64,000 nucleotides of DNA from G963422275 sp963422275 (GTDB lineage: Bacteria > Pseudomonadota > Alphaproteobacteria > Rhodobacterales > Rhodobacteraceae). This document shows positions 43,256 to 52,853 of the stretch, piece after piece. The stretch covers positions 4,588,001 to 4,652,000 of the forward strand of contig OY729418.1 in the NCBI GenBank assembly GCA_963422275.1, given 5' to 3'. Position 1 is the first letter of the stretch. Every line of letters begins with the position of its first letter. Both the position numbers and the translations under genes were made by a program. The notes under the pieces are model-generated. The model saw nothing but the letters and a program-made list of their open reading frames with translations, had not been told where the DNA came from and did not search any database.

Positions 43256-43528
43256 CGGCGGTTGTGGAGAGCGGGGCGCGTCCGCGACACCAGAGCGAGG
43301 TTGTGGCCGAGGATGAGGCGCACGGGGTTTCGGTGTCCGAGCGTCTTTCGGCGGATCCGGACGCCCGATGGCTGAAGAAGGGCAGCTGCTGCCGCTTCAG
43401 CTGCAAGGGGTTCGCGCGCACCGACGGGAGGGCGAGGCGCCGCGCTTCCCGGCCATGGCGGCCAACTACACGGCCCGGCGGGTTCTCGCCGACAAGGGGC
43501 TGTCAAGTGCCCCGTCAACCGCGCTTGC
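43256..43528 (+). pseudogene. ISd transposase, 5' fragment (IS5-family), split by ISa copy 4
   Basis: The frame reads RHQSEVVAEDEAHGVSVSER, LSADPDARWLKKGSCCRFSC and KGFARTDG. After a small deletion and frame change it continues FPAMAANYTARRVLADKGLS. This order matches the middle of an IS5-family transposase (QSEV...DPDARWLKKG...YKGFARTDEEGF...LADKGY). The sequence stops at the CTAG that flanks ISa copy 4 and resumes beyond it. Confidence 0.7.
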
Positions 43529-43532
43529 CTAG

Positions 43533-44544
43533 GGAACCTCTGAATACAGCCTGATTTTGGGCTTGGCATTGTGCATCCGGTGTGCGCCCGCTGTCTTGCG
43601 CCACGCCTTTCTTTTGGGGGATCACGACATGCAGCGCCTTCGGCAATTGACCTTTGCCAGCCTCGAATGCGATCGCAAGAAGCGCCACGAGACCTTTCCG
43701 GAGCGGATGGACGGCCTGATGCCTGGGAGCACCTGGAGGCCCGCATTGCGCCGGCATGTCCGAAGGGCGGCGGCAAGGGGCGACAGCCGCATCCGCCGTT
43801 GGTGATGCTGCGCGTGCACTGCGTTCAGCCGTTCTGCAACCTGAGCGACCCGGCAATGGAGGACCGGCTTGCGAGGCGGAGAGCGTCCGGCGCCTTGCCG
43901 GGGCGATGCTTGAGAAGGTACCGGACGAGGAAGGGGAACCGGTGGCATTTCGGGATGAAGCTGCACATCGGCACCGACCCCCGGCGTCTGGTGCACCATC
44001 TGGAGGGAACGGCCGCCAACGCTCATCACCTGACGCCTTCGGACCGGCTTCTGCACGGCGAGGAGAAACAGGTCAGGGCTGACGCCGGAAATCGCGGGAT
44101 CGGGAAGCGTGCGAAGCACGCGCATCGCGAGGTGTCGTGGCGGATTGCCCTGCCCCCGGGCCAGCGCCGGACGCTGGCGCCGGTCAGCGCTGCGGCCAAG
44201 GCGGAGACGGCGAAGGCCAGGGTGCGGGTGGAGCATCCGTTCCGGATCGCGAGCGGGTGTTCGGCTGCGACATGGTTCGCCATCGGGGTCTGGAGAGGAA
44301 CATGCAGCGGCTTGCGCCGCTTCTGGGCTTCTCGAACCTGATGATTGCGCAGCCGCACCTGTCGTGACAAGGGAGAAGCGTGTCCGGAATTTGCCGGACC
44401 GGCCCTGCGGGGGCTGAACCGGCGGCAGTTCCGCCCCGAAAACGCTCGTTTGGGGCTTCCGGGCTGCAAAAAAACCGGCCGATGCAGCCAGGAGGGGCAG
44501 TTTCCGCAGCCAAAACCAGAAAAACTCCTCAAATCAGAGGTTCC
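43533..44544 (+). mobile_element. ISa copy 4 (1012 bp), inserted in ISd
   Basis: Ends are GGAACCTCTGA and TCAGAGGTTCC, flanked by CTAG on the left (43529-43532) and CTGG on the right (44545-44548), a target duplication with one change. The transposase region (ATG 43629 to about 44367) has an internal deletion that removes the VDATII stretch. Unlike the other copies, the GTAANAHHLTPSDRLLHGEE segment is read through in one frame, so the frameshift shared by the others is absent here. Confidence 0.88.
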
Positions 44545-44548
44545 CTGG

Positions 44549-44769
44549 CCGAGGCGGGGATCCAGTCGGGGATCATGTTCCGGGCGGCCCGAGGCATCCC
44601 CTGTCAAGGCACCGCCGGCCGGTTAAACCGGCCGGCGTCGCGGTGGTGGATCACAGAGCAGACCTTCGACACCCTGAAGCGGCGCTTCCTAGCCGCGCGG
44701 TCCCGGTTCATGGGGCGGCGGGGCGTAGAGACAGGGATGACCCTGAAGGCGAAATATAGAACAAAATGA
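44549..44769 (+). pseudogene. ISd transposase, 3' fragment
   Basis: Continuing the 43256 fragment, this frame reads EAGIQSGIMFRAARGI, then TEQTFDTLKRRFLAARSRFM and GRRGVETGMTLKAKYRTK-stop, the C-terminal EQTFGTLKRR...MGRRGVE motif of IS5-type transposases. A near-perfect palindrome (12-bp arms around one base, 44613-44637, centred on GGTTAAACC) lies inside it. Confidence 0.7.
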
Positions 44770-44976
44770 CCGCTTTCGCAGCGGTCTTATGACTCGGGAG
44801 CATTTGCCGCAAATTTGGCACAAGGACGCTAGCGGTATCACCATAACTGAACCGAACAAATTCGGTCACTTCTTGCTCAATTGTTGCCAAAACCGCGAAT
44901 GCTGGCACACGCAATTTGCTGTGCAAAGCTAAACACGACGCTTAATTGCGACACGAAATGAATTTGGAATGCCGGT

Positions 44977-45837
44977 TCAGCAAACGGTCTGGAACCTCTC
45001 CACAATTACGTCGAGAACTTCGTTCGGGTCGCGCTTCCACCAATTTCTTGAAGAAAAAATCTCAACTTCGCAAAAACCCCGATACCCGGCCTTCTCGACC
45101 GCCGCTCTGATGCTCTTCAGGTCAGCCACGCCATCGCCCATCATTCCCCGGTCCAGAAGCACGTCTTTGGTGTCCGCGAGCCAGTCGCAGAGATGATATC
45201 CGGCGATCCGCTCCCTTCCCAGTCGCTTTAGTTCCCGACCAAGCGAGAGATCCCACCATACGTGATAGACATCGATAGCAACCTGCACATTGGCATCGCC
45301 AATCCGTTCGCACATGTCTATCGCGTCCCTCACTGTGACCAAGCAGGATCGGTCACCGCCGTAGACTGGGTTAAGTGGTTCCAGCGCCAGGACAACGCCC
45401 GCGGCGCTTGCATGCGGGGTAATTTCCGCAATGAATTCGCTCGCGCGTTCCAAGCTTTTTGTCATAGAGTGGCTCTGTTCGATGACGCCACCCACAACCA
45501 CCGTCAACACGCGGGCCTGCAAGTCGGCCGCAACGTCTATTGCCGCCCTGAAATCATTCAGAACTTCGGATTTCTTGTCCGGTGCCAGCGGGCCGATCAA
45601 AAACGGCGAGCGGCAGAGACCGTCGACTTCAAGACCAGCGTCCCTTGCTCGCTTGCCGATCTCAACTCCACGATTGCCGACTTCCCGCCGCCAAAAGGTT
45701 ACCGCGCCAAAGCCCCGTTCAGCACATGCATCGATGACCTGCTCTGGAGACCAGCCGAAGCCATGTTCTTCCAGCATGTGGCCAAGTGTTGCCGTGTTCA
45801 GGGAAAGCAGGGAGTTGTTCGACGAGAAATCGCGCAA
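44977..45837 (-). CDS. sugar phosphate isomerase/epimerase-type TIM-barrel protein
   Basis: A 286-residue protein of the AP-endonuclease-2/xylose-isomerase-like TIM-barrel family. It starts MRDFSSNNSLLSLNTATLGH. Metal- and substrate-site blocks are VLALEPLNPVYGGDRSCLVT, VQVAIDVYHVWWDLSLGREL, GYHLCDWLADTKDVLLDRGM and GFCEVEIFSSRNWWKRDP. These carry the Glu, Asp, His and Glu residues typical of the family. It follows the DUF993 gene by three bases and likely acts on the same sugar- or polyol-derived compound. Confidence 0.85.
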   Translation of the reverse strand: MRDFSSNNSLLSLNTATLGHMLEEHGFGWSPEQVIDACAERGFGAVTFWRREVGNRGVEIGKRARDAGLEVDGLCRSPFLIGPLAPDKKSEVLNDFRAAIDVAADLQARVLTVVVGGVIEQSHSMTKSLERASEFIAEITPHASAAGVVLALEPLNPVYGGDRSCLVTVRDAIDMCERIGDANVQVAIDVYHVWWDLSLGRELKRLGRERIAGYHLCDWLADTKDVLLDRGMMGDGVADLKSIRAAVEKAGYRGFCEVEIFSSRNWWKRDPNEVLDVIVERFQTVC

Positions 45838-45840
45838 CAG

Positions 45841-46989
45841 TCAAATCCCGTACAACTTCAGAAAGCCCTTCATTCGAGACACGCCCAGTTCAGGATCCCT
45901 CAGCAGTCCGCACTTGTCGGCCATCTTGAAGATTTCCACAAAATAAGGAAGCGGTCGCAGTGACTGAGCGCCCCCAAGCATCACGAAATGATCCTGAAAT
46001 CCGTTCAGCCAAGCCAAGAAAACGACACCGCTCTTGTAAAAGCGCGTCGGGGCGCGGAACATGTGGCGCGCAAGCGGGACGGTCGGATCCAACACTGCGC
46101 GAAAACCGCCTACGTCCCCGTCGGCGAGCTTCGACAGCGCGAGAGCTGCACAAGGCGCGATGGCATCAAAAATGCCGAGCAGGGCGTGAGAAAAGCCATG
46201 ATCGTCACCCTCGATCAACTCGGGATAGTTGAAATCGTCACCCGTGTACATTCTGACGCCTTCTGGCAGGCGCCTGCGCATCATGATCTCCTTATTCTTG
46301 TCGAGTAGAGACATCTTGATGCCGTCAATCTTGTCGGAGTTTTGGTCTATTATCGCGAGCACGACCCCCAGCGCCTCTTCGAATGACACAGTTCCCCAAT
46401 AACCTGCCAGCTCCGGATCGAACATTTCTCCGAGCCAGTGCAGTATGACCGGCTCATCGCATGCCGATATGACACTGTCGTAAATGCTGAGGTAATCCTC
46501 CGGATCCTTTGCCACTCTGGACAGCGATCGAGATGCCATTACAATCACGCGGCCGCCAACGGCCTGAACGTCCTCCACCTGCTTCAGGTAGGCGGTGCGC
46601 AAATCGTCAAGCGACCATGCATTCGATGGATCTAGATGGTCCGTACCGCAACCGTTCGCGACCATGGCATTCGGCAATTCCTGTCTTGTACAGCGGATGA
46701 TTTCCAAAGCGGCAGGCCAGTTCAAACCCATGCCGCGTTGCGCCGTGTCCATCGCCTCAGCAATTCCCAAACCCATCTCGGCAAGATAACGTCGAAAACG
46801 CATCGTTGCTTCCAGATCAAGGACTGGCTCTCCTGACGGGTCGGCGTTCGTGTATGGATCTGCCACAACATGCGCAGCGGCATAAACGACTCTGGGAGCG
46901 GCACTAGGAGCGTTCAATTGCGGACAAGGAGTGCCAGTCAACTCATAGTCGTGCAGCATGCCAGCAGTGTCAGGCAAGTAAATTTTCAT
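45841..46989 (-). CDS. DUF993 family, dihydrodipicolinate-synthase-like protein
   Basis: A 382-residue TIM-barrel protein of the DUF993 family, distantly related to DapA-type aldolases. Recognisable segments are RVVYAAAHVVADPYTNADPS, LGIAEAMDTAQRGMGLNWPA, VDGIKMSLLDKN-like (DKIDGIKMSLLDKNKEIMMR) and VRMYTGDDFNYPELIEGDD. The lysine in GIKMSLLDK sits where a Schiff-base lysine could be, but I cannot confirm that. I start at ATG 46989 (MKIYLPDTAG); the frame continues upstream to 47166 through the SDR gene. It lies between an SDR and a TIM-barrel isomerase gene, a common DUF993 setting. Confidence 0.82.
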   Translation of the reverse strand: MKIYLPDTAGMLHDYELTGTPCPQLNAPSAAPRVVYAAAHVVADPYTNADPSGEPVLDLEATMRFRRYLAEMGLGIAEAMDTAQRGMGLNWPAALEIIRCTRQELPNAMVANGCGTDHLDPSNAWSLDDLRTAYLKQVEDVQAVGGRVIVMASRSLSRVAKDPEDYLSIYDSVISACDEPVILHWLGEMFDPELAGYWGTVSFEEALGVVLAIIDQNSDKIDGIKMSLLDKNKEIMMRRRLPEGVRMYTGDDFNYPELIEGDDHGFSHALLGIFDAIAPCAALALSKLADGDVGGFRAVLDPTVPLARHMFRAPTRFYKSGVVFLAWLNGFQDHFVMLGGAQSLRPLPYFVEIFKMADKCGLLRDPELGVSRMKGFLKLYGI

Positions 46990-46999
46990 CTCGTCACCG

Positions 47000-47770
47000 T
47001 TAGAATCGAGGCACCAGCATGCCCCCGTCGACCGAAATGACCTGCCCCGTCGCATAGGGGACCCGCCCCGTGGCAAGCGAGGCGATGACCTTTCCAACCT
47101 CTTCAGGCTTTCCGACCCTCGGAAACAGGCAAAGACCTTCTGCTGCTCGCTTCTGGTAAGTTTCAATTACCGGCTTCGTCATTTCGGTATCGATCAGGCC
47201 TGGCCGAACTTCAAATACCGGAATTTCCTCTTTGCCGAGGCGCACAGCGAAGATCTTCGATATCATTGCAGCTGCCGACTTTGAGGCACAATACTCGCCG
47301 CGTGTGCCGGCCACAGCAGTCGCGTTAGAAGATGTTACATTTACAATGGAGTATAGCAGAGACTGATCGCGGGCGCGGGCCACCACCCGTTTCGCAAACG
47401 CCTGAGTCAGAAAAAACATTGCCTTGGCATTCACGTCAGCGCAACGGTCGTAACTCTGTTCAGTCACTTCGAGCGGGTCGCCTCTCTGGGACACACCAAC
47501 TCCTGCGTTGTTTACTAGCGTGGTGATGGGTCCAAGTGCCCGCTCAACTTCATCTAGAACCTTCTCGTGGATGTTGGTCTCGCTAACGTCGAAAGGCACC
47601 TTGTGCGAAGAAACCCCCGCTTTCATGACCAAGTCTGCCGCCTTGCTCAACTCTACGCTGTCCCGGCGCGAATTCACGGCGACATCGAATCCCTCTCGTG
47701 CGAGCTCTATCGCGGCGGAAAGTCCAATCCCCCTGCTAGAACCAGTAATCAGCGCAACTTGCCGTGCCAT
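47000..47770 (-). CDS. short-chain dehydrogenase/reductase (FabG-like)
   Basis: A 256-residue NAD(P)-dependent oxidoreductase with the cofactor motif ALITGSSRGIGLSAAIELA, NNAGVGVSQRGDP, the catalytic Ser region VNVTSSNATAVAG and the Tyr/Lys pair in YCASKSAAAMI. The C-terminus (YATGQVISVDGGMLVPRF) is normal. It is the first gene of the SDR-DUF993-isomerase run, so oxidation of a sugar or polyol hydroxyl is more likely than fatty-acid synthesis. Confidence 0.9.
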   Translation of the reverse strand: MARQVALITGSSRGIGLSAAIELAREGFDVAVNSRRDSVELSKAADLVMKAGVSSHKVPFDVSETNIHEKVLDEVERALGPITTLVNNAGVGVSQRGDPLEVTEQSYDRCADVNAKAMFFLTQAFAKRVVARARDQSLLYSIVNVTSSNATAVAGTRGEYCASKSAAAMISKIFAVRLGKEEIPVFEVRPGLIDTEMTKPVIETYQKRAAEGLCLFPRVGKPEEVGKVIASLATGRVPYATGQVISVDGGMLVPRF

Positions 47771-48667
47771 ATTCGGCCTCTTGCATAATTTGTTCCGCTA
47801 GATACCAAATCGCAGAAACTTGGGATGCAACTGAGCTTGCCTGCACATTTCGGCACACGAACAAAGGCAGTTGCCAGAAGTTGCCTCATTTCAATCCCTG
47901 TACAATGTCGACGCTTGTGCACATGTTCAGTCGCGACAACAATCACCTTATGGTCGCAAATCAAAACGCTTCGCACACTTGACCCGAACCGGCCATTCAG
48001 GCCTTTTCCAGCGATTGCAACAACGGAAAGAACCCCTGTCAATGCATATCTAGAGTTCAGCAGTCAGTTCGCTTCCTGCTTCAAAAAATCGCCAACCCAA
48101 CAACTGAGCTTTTATTGTACCATCACTGACTGGAATCGTCAAAGCGCTTAAGCTCGCGCAAAAGAGTGTGCACCGGAGTTGAAAAACTCCCGAATGCATT
48201 CGCTCCACAAGCAAGCTTGGAGTAATCAAATTGCAACCAAGCGTCAAGGATTTGCATTTCTCCTTGGCTTTCTGAAAGATTCCTCTCGTTGGTTGGTACC
48301 ATTGCCACAACGAGGAGCGTGAACTAGAATCGTTAAATTGTGGCGAACCCGGATTCCATGATCAGGATGGAATTCATGGCAACCTGCGGGAACGGACCCA
48401 AGTCCTCTCATTGATTTCAATTGAAATCTGATGCCTTGAAGCTTCTCGCCGTTCGTGGCCAGCACGCGAATTGAAACTAGGGATTTGGCTGCAGTTGAAG
48501 TGCATCTCGACATCTTTCCACCTGCGATGTCACAAAAATCCGATTGCGCTTGCACTGGCAAATTTATGCGTGGAAAATAAAGACTGTCATGCAGGTTCGT
48601 TTCTCATGTCGGTTCGCCGGGTTGATAACCACTGCTCGGCAATTCCCGCGCTTATCGAGTGTGCAAG
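47771..48667. other. long non-coding stretch between divergent catabolic genes
   Basis: About 900 bp without a gene I can support. Frames such as 47749-48042 (minus) and 48244-48561 (minus) have no recognisable motif and no good ribosome site. The region separates the minus-strand SDR operon from the plus-strand GMC gene and must hold both promoters. It is unusually AT-richer than its flanks and may be a decayed gene. Confidence 0.4.
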
Positions 48668-50314
48668 ATGAAGGCTGAATACAACTTCGTTGTGGTGGGT
48701 GGAGGAACGGCAGGCTGTGTGCTCGCCAGCAGGCTCTCCGAAAATCCAGACAGACTCGTTCTGCTTCTTGAGGCCGGCGGTCGAGATCGACATCCCTTGA
48801 TTCGCTTGCCTGTGGGTTTTGCCAAGATGACAAAGGGCAGAGCCAGTTGGGGTTGGGAAACCGTGCCGCAAAGACACTTGGCCGGCCGGCGAATTTGGTA
48901 CACGCAGGCGCGCATCATAGGAGGGGGTTCATCAATAAATGCACAGATATATTCTCGCGGCCATCCTGCTGACTACGACGGGTGGGCGGAAGAATGTTCG
49001 GCAAGCGAGTGGCGGTTCGCGGGCGTGCTACCATACTTCAAGCGCGCAGAGGACAATGAAGGGTTTGGCGAACCTTATCACGGCGTCGGAGGCCCTCTGG
49101 GCGTGTCCAATCCGAGGGCCACGCTTCCTATCTGCGAGGCATTCATAAAGGCCTGCGAGCAGTTCGGGCTGCCTCGAAACGAGGATTTCAACGGCGCCAG
49201 TTCGGATGGAGCCGGTTTCTATCAGCTTACACAGCGATACGGGCAGAGGTCTTCCACCGCAACTGGGCACTTGCTGCTCGCCGAAGGGCGCAGCAATCTG
49301 ACCGTTCGAACGGGAGCCTTCACAGCCAGGATTCTGTTCGAGAAGAACAACGCTGTCGGAGTTGAATTTCATGTTGAAGGGAAAGTCCAGTCCGTCCGCG
49401 CGACTGACGGAATCGTGCTGTCATGCGGTGCCATTGGAACGCCCAAGCTCCTGATGTTGTCCGGCGTAGGGCCCTCTGATCAACTTGCAAGGGCCGGAAT
49501 CAAGCTCGTGTGCGATCACCAAAATGTCGGAAAGAACCTTCAAGACCACATAAATCTCAGCGCGTTGGCTGAGTGCACTGGCCCACACAGTCATGATGTG
49601 GTGCAGCGATTGGACAGGCTGCTTGTGGCGGGAGCGAGATACCTTCTTTTCCGATCAGGGCCACTAGCTTCGTCTCTCTTCGAGACCGGCGGCTTCGCAA
49701 GAATTTCCGAAGAGCCGGAACGGCCTGCCATACAGCTTCATCTTGGTCTGGGAACTGGAATCGAGAAAGGGATCGCGAAATTGAGCAATGCGGGCGTTAC
49801 GCTCAACAGCGCATACTTGCGTCCGAAGAGTCGTGGAACTGTCAATTTGCAGGACAACAATCCGTTCACCCCTCCTCTAATTGACCCGAATTATTGGGCA
49901 GAGCCCGACGACTTGAGCAGGTCGCTGGAGGGGTTGCGCATAGCACGCGAGATTCTTCGCCAGCCAGCGTTGAGAACCTTCATCAAGCGAGAGGTGCTGC
50001 CCGGTCCGAACATCGCCTGCCACGACGATTTGGTCCGGTATGCCTTCGCGTTCGGGAAAACTGATCATCATCCGGTCGGGACCTGCGCAATGGGATCGGG
50101 CGCGAAGTCGGTCGTCGGCCCTGACCTGCGTGTCCGCGGTATCAAAAACTTGTGGATATGCGACGCATCGATAATTCCAACGCTTCCCTCCGGGAACACC
50201 AACGCCCCCACGATAATGGTGGCAGAGAAAGGCAGCGACCTGATTCAGGGCAATCCACCCCTCCCTGAAGCCGAGCTTGAAATTTCGGCGAAAGCAAATA
50301 CTGGCGTGACTTAG
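48668..50314 (+). CDS. GMC family FAD oxidoreductase (choline-dehydrogenase-like)
   Basis: A 548-residue flavoprotein alcohol dehydrogenase. The FAD-binding N-terminus is NFVVVGGGTAGCVLASRLSE, followed by the GMC signature region RIIGGGSSINAQIYSRGHPA. The second signature is LSCGAIGTPKLLMLSGVGPS. The active site at the C-terminus is DHHPVGTCAMGSG, with SIIPTLPSGNTNAPTIMVAE. ATG 48668 is preferred; GTG 48659 is three codons upstream. It probably oxidises a primary or secondary alcohol group of a sugar or polyol, given the neighbouring transporter and SDR/DUF993 genes. Confidence 0.9.
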   Translation: MKAEYNFVVVGGGTAGCVLASRLSENPDRLVLLLEAGGRDRHPLIRLPVGFAKMTKGRASWGWETVPQRHLAGRRIWYTQARIIGGGSSINAQIYSRGHPADYDGWAEECSASEWRFAGVLPYFKRAEDNEGFGEPYHGVGGPLGVSNPRATLPICEAFIKACEQFGLPRNEDFNGASSDGAGFYQLTQRYGQRSSTATGHLLLAEGRSNLTVRTGAFTARILFEKNNAVGVEFHVEGKVQSVRATDGIVLSCGAIGTPKLLMLSGVGPSDQLARAGIKLVCDHQNVGKNLQDHINLSALAECTGPHSHDVVQRLDRLLVAGARYLLFRSGPLASSLFETGGFARISEEPERPAIQLHLGLGTGIEKGIAKLSNAGVTLNSAYLRPKSRGTVNLQDNNPFTPPLIDPNYWAEPDDLSRSLEGLRIAREILRQPALRTFIKREVLPGPNIACHDDLVRYAFAFGKTDHHPVGTCAMGSGAKSVVGPDLRVRGIKNLWICDASIIPTLPSGNTNAPTIMVAEKGSDLIQGNPPLPEAELEISAKANTGVT

Positions 50315-50638
50315 CCTTGCGAGAATTCGAATCTGTGATGTGCCGGTGCGGCTCTGGCCTGTTGCAGTTCTTTCAGTGCGCTTGTGGTGGCGCTTGCGGT
50401 TGCAATGATCCTGGCGAGCCGGAAGATCCTGGAACTTGTTTGGCGCAAGGCCCGGCACGCTCGCGACGGAAGTCCGAAATGGTTGGCGGGGCCATCATTT
50501 CCAAGGCGTCGCCCTGGTTCGGAATCCCGCCTTGCCGCAACTCCGGCCGGATGCCTCCGTCCTGAATGGCTGTTTGCTTTCCACGCCTGATTCGACTAGA
50601 GGTCGGCTCATTTGAGTTCAATCTGAATGGAGATGGAA
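50315..50638. other. intergenic region before the second ABC operon
   Basis: About 320 bp with no supported gene. It ends in GGAG, six bases before the binding-protein ATG at 50639. No LacI-type palindrome like the one at 10513 was seen. Confidence 0.4.
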
Positions 50639-51889
50639 ATGTTGCGACAATTCTCGAAAACAGCGGTTCTTGCCTCGGTCGCGTCGTTCGGCGCGAGCGC
50701 CGCCCTTGCGGGAGACGTGGAAGTTCTGCATTGGTGGACGTCGGGCGGCGAAGCTGCCGCCTTGAACGTGCTCAAGGAGGATCTCGAGTCCCAGGGCATT
50801 GGCTGGAACGACATGCCGGTTGCCGGCGGCGGCGGCGAGCAGGCGATGACCGTGCTTCGGGCGCGCGTGACTGCGGGGAACGCCCCGACTGCCGTGCAGA
50901 TGCTTGGCTTCGACATTCTGGACTGGGCCAATGAGGGGGCGCTTGCCGACTTGAATGAAGTTGCGGCGGCGGAGGGATGGGATGACGTTGTGCCTGATGC
51001 CCTCAAGGCCTTTGCGAAGTCGGATGGCAAATGGGTTTCGGCGCCGGTCAATGTCCACTCGACGAACTGGGTCTGGGCCAACAAGTCGGTTCTTGACGCA
51101 AGCGGAATTGCCGTTCCGGCGACGTGGGACGAGTTCGTCGCCGCGGTCGGCGCGCTTGCCGCGGCAGGGGTCACCCCGATTGCCCACGGCGGCCAGGCTT
51201 GGCAGGACGCGACCGTGTTCGACGCGGTTGCGATGTCGGTCGGCGGACCGGAATTGTACAAGGCCGCGTTCATCGACCTTGATCCGGAAGCCCTCGGGTC
51301 GGACGCCATGAGGGAGGCCTTCGATCGCATGGCTTTCATCCGGGCAAACGTTGACGAGAACTTTTCGGGCCGCGACTGGAACTTGGCGACGGCGATGGTG
51401 ATCAACGGAGAGGCCGCGTTCCAGATGATGGGCGACTGGGCGAAGGGCGAGTTTCTCAACGCTGGCAAGGTGCCTGGCGAGGACTTTCTCTGCTTCCGCT
51501 TTCCCGGGACCGCAGCCCAGGTGACCTTCAATGCGGACCAGTTCGCGATGTTTGACCAGGGCGGAGAGGTTTCGCCCGAACAGGCGGCTCTCGCGTCGGC
51601 GATCATGTCGCCGTCCTTCCAGTCCGCGTTCAATGTCGTGAAGGGATCCGTTCCGGCCCGCATCGATGTCAGCGACGAGGCCTTCGATGCTTGCGGGAAG
51701 CGGGGGATGAAGGATCTTGCCGCTGCCGCCAGCTCGGGCAATCTCTTTGGCTCCATGGCGCACGGCCATGCCGCGCCGGCGTCGGTCAAGAACGCGGTTT
51801 ACGACGTTGTGACGGCGCATTTCAACGGCGAGTATGACTCCGAGACCGCGGTGCAGGAGCTGGTTGAAGCCGTGGCCATCGCGCAGTGA
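50639..51889 (+). CDS. extracellular sugar-binding protein of second ABC importer
   Basis: A 416-residue family 1 solute-binding protein. It has a Sec signal peptide (MLRQFSKTAVLASVASFGAS, cleaved after about AALA-G), then DVEVLHWWTSGGEAAALNVL. Other typical stretches are GWNDMPVAGGGGEQAMTVLR and GNAPTAVQMLGFDILDW. Three in-frame ATGs lie close together; 50639 is chosen because GGAG lies six bases before it. It resembles the glucose/mannose-type binders of alphaproteobacteria. Codon choice is visibly more GC-biased than in its neighbours, perhaps reflecting high expression. Confidence 0.92.
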   Translation: MLRQFSKTAVLASVASFGASAALAGDVEVLHWWTSGGEAAALNVLKEDLESQGIGWNDMPVAGGGGEQAMTVLRARVTAGNAPTAVQMLGFDILDWANEGALADLNEVAAAEGWDDVVPDALKAFAKSDGKWVSAPVNVHSTNWVWANKSVLDASGIAVPATWDEFVAAVGALAAAGVTPIAHGGQAWQDATVFDAVAMSVGGPELYKAAFIDLDPEALGSDAMREAFDRMAFIRANVDENFSGRDWNLATAMVINGEAAFQMMGDWAKGEFLNAGKVPGEDFLCFRFPGTAAQVTFNADQFAMFDQGGEVSPEQAALASAIMSPSFQSAFNVVKGSVPARIDVSDEAFDACGKRGMKDLAAAASSGNLFGSMAHGHAAPASVKNAVYDVVTAHFNGEYDSETAVQELVEAVAIAQ

Positions 51890-51895
51890 TCGGTT

Positions 51896-51928
51896 GGCCG
51901 GGCCGGAACCTCCGTTTCTGGCCCGGCC
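51896..51928 (+). promoter_or_regulatory. intercistronic stem-loop between binding-protein and permease genes
   Basis: GGCCGGGCC (51896-51904) pairs with GGCCCGGCC (51920-51928), and the stem extends inward by a G-T pair and three more pairs. It lies seven bases after the binding-protein stop and 31 bases before the permease GTG. There is no clear T-run, so it more likely protects the upstream mRNA than ends transcription completely. Confidence 0.7.
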
Positions 51929-51959
51929 CTTTCCAGCATTGCTTCGAGGGGGCACGGCG

Positions 51960-52853
51960 GTGGGGACTGTGACCGAGACCGATTTCAGGACACGCCTGCA
52001 AAACTGGATTCCGAGACTCGTCCTTTCACCGTCCTTGGCGATGACTTTGATCTTCGTCTACGGATTCATTCTCTTCACGCTGTATCTTTCGTTCACCGAC
52101 AGCCGGATACTGCCGAGTTTCGGCTGGGTTGGATGGTCGAACTACGACAAGCTCTTTCGCCTCAGCCATTGGGAGACCTCGATCACGAATCTCGGTGTCT
52201 TTGCGTTTTTCTACATCGGAATCAGCACCGTGATCGGCCTCCTCCTCGCCATCTTTCTCGATCAGAAGATCAGGGGCGAAGGAGCCTTGCGCCCGATATA
52301 CCTGTATCCAATGGCTCTCAGCTTCATTGTTACCGGAACGGCTTGGAAATGGATGCTCGACCCGGGTATCGGCCTTGAGAACACGATGCATCTGTGGGGC
52401 TGGGAGAGCTTCCGCTTCGACTGGATAAAGAACCGGGACTACGCGATTTACACGGTCGTGCTTGCCGCGGTCTGGCAGACGAGCGGGTTCGTCATGGCGA
52501 TGTTTCTGGCCGGTCTCAGGGGGATCGACAACGAGATACTCAAGGCCGCGCAGATTGACGGCGCATCGAATTGGAATCTCTATCGCAGAATCATCATCCC
52601 TCAACTGAGGCCGGCGTTCCTTTCCGCCTTCGTCATCCTCGCGCACCTTTCCATCAAATCCTACGACCTCGTGATAGCATTGACAGGCGGAGGACCTGGA
52701 CGCGCGACGGAACTGCCCGCAACATTCATGTATTCGTACACGTTCACGCGAAACCAAATGGGCATCGGCGCCTCGTCGGCAGTCATCATGCTGATGACGA
52801 TCGCCGCGATCATGATACCCTATCTCTACTCCGAATTGCGCGAAAGGAAGTGA
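51960..52853 (+). CDS. sugar ABC transporter permease 1 (MalF/UgpA type)
   Basis: A 297-residue permease with six membrane helices (for example LVLSPSLAMTLIFVYGFILF and NLGVFAFFYIGISTVIGLLL). The EAA coupling motif is LKAAQIDGASNWNLYRRIII with PQLRPA. I start at GTG 51960 (VGTVTETDFRTRL) behind GAGGGGG; the frame stays open into the binding-protein gene but that part is not homologous. It overlaps the next permease start by one base (TGATG). Confidence 0.92.
   Translation: MGTVTETDFRTRLQNWIPRLVLSPSLAMTLIFVYGFILFTLYLSFTDSRILPSFGWVGWSNYDKLFRLSHWETSITNLGVFAFFYIGISTVIGLLLAIFLDQKIRGEGALRPIYLYPMALSFIVTGTAWKWMLDPGIGLENTMHLWGWESFRFDWIKNRDYAIYTVVLAAVWQTSGFVMAMFLAGLRGIDNEILKAAQIDGASNWNLYRRIIIPQLRPAFLSAFVILAHLSIKSYDLVIALTGGGPGRATELPATFMYSYTFTRNQMGIGASSAVIMLMTIAAIMIPYLYSELRERK

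Noticed and set aside
28374..44544. Composite transposon carrying the Zorya operon between ISa copies
   Set aside because: Each ISa copy has its own four-base target duplication, showing separate insertions. The outer pair does not share a duplication.
44613..44637. Palindrome around GGTTAAACC as a LacI operator or terminator
   Set aside because: It lies inside the decayed ISd transposase frame, with no gene start or T-run near it.
47749..48042. 97-codon minus frame upstream of the SDR gene
   Set aside because: No motif, no good ribosome site, and it overlaps the start of the well-supported SDR gene.
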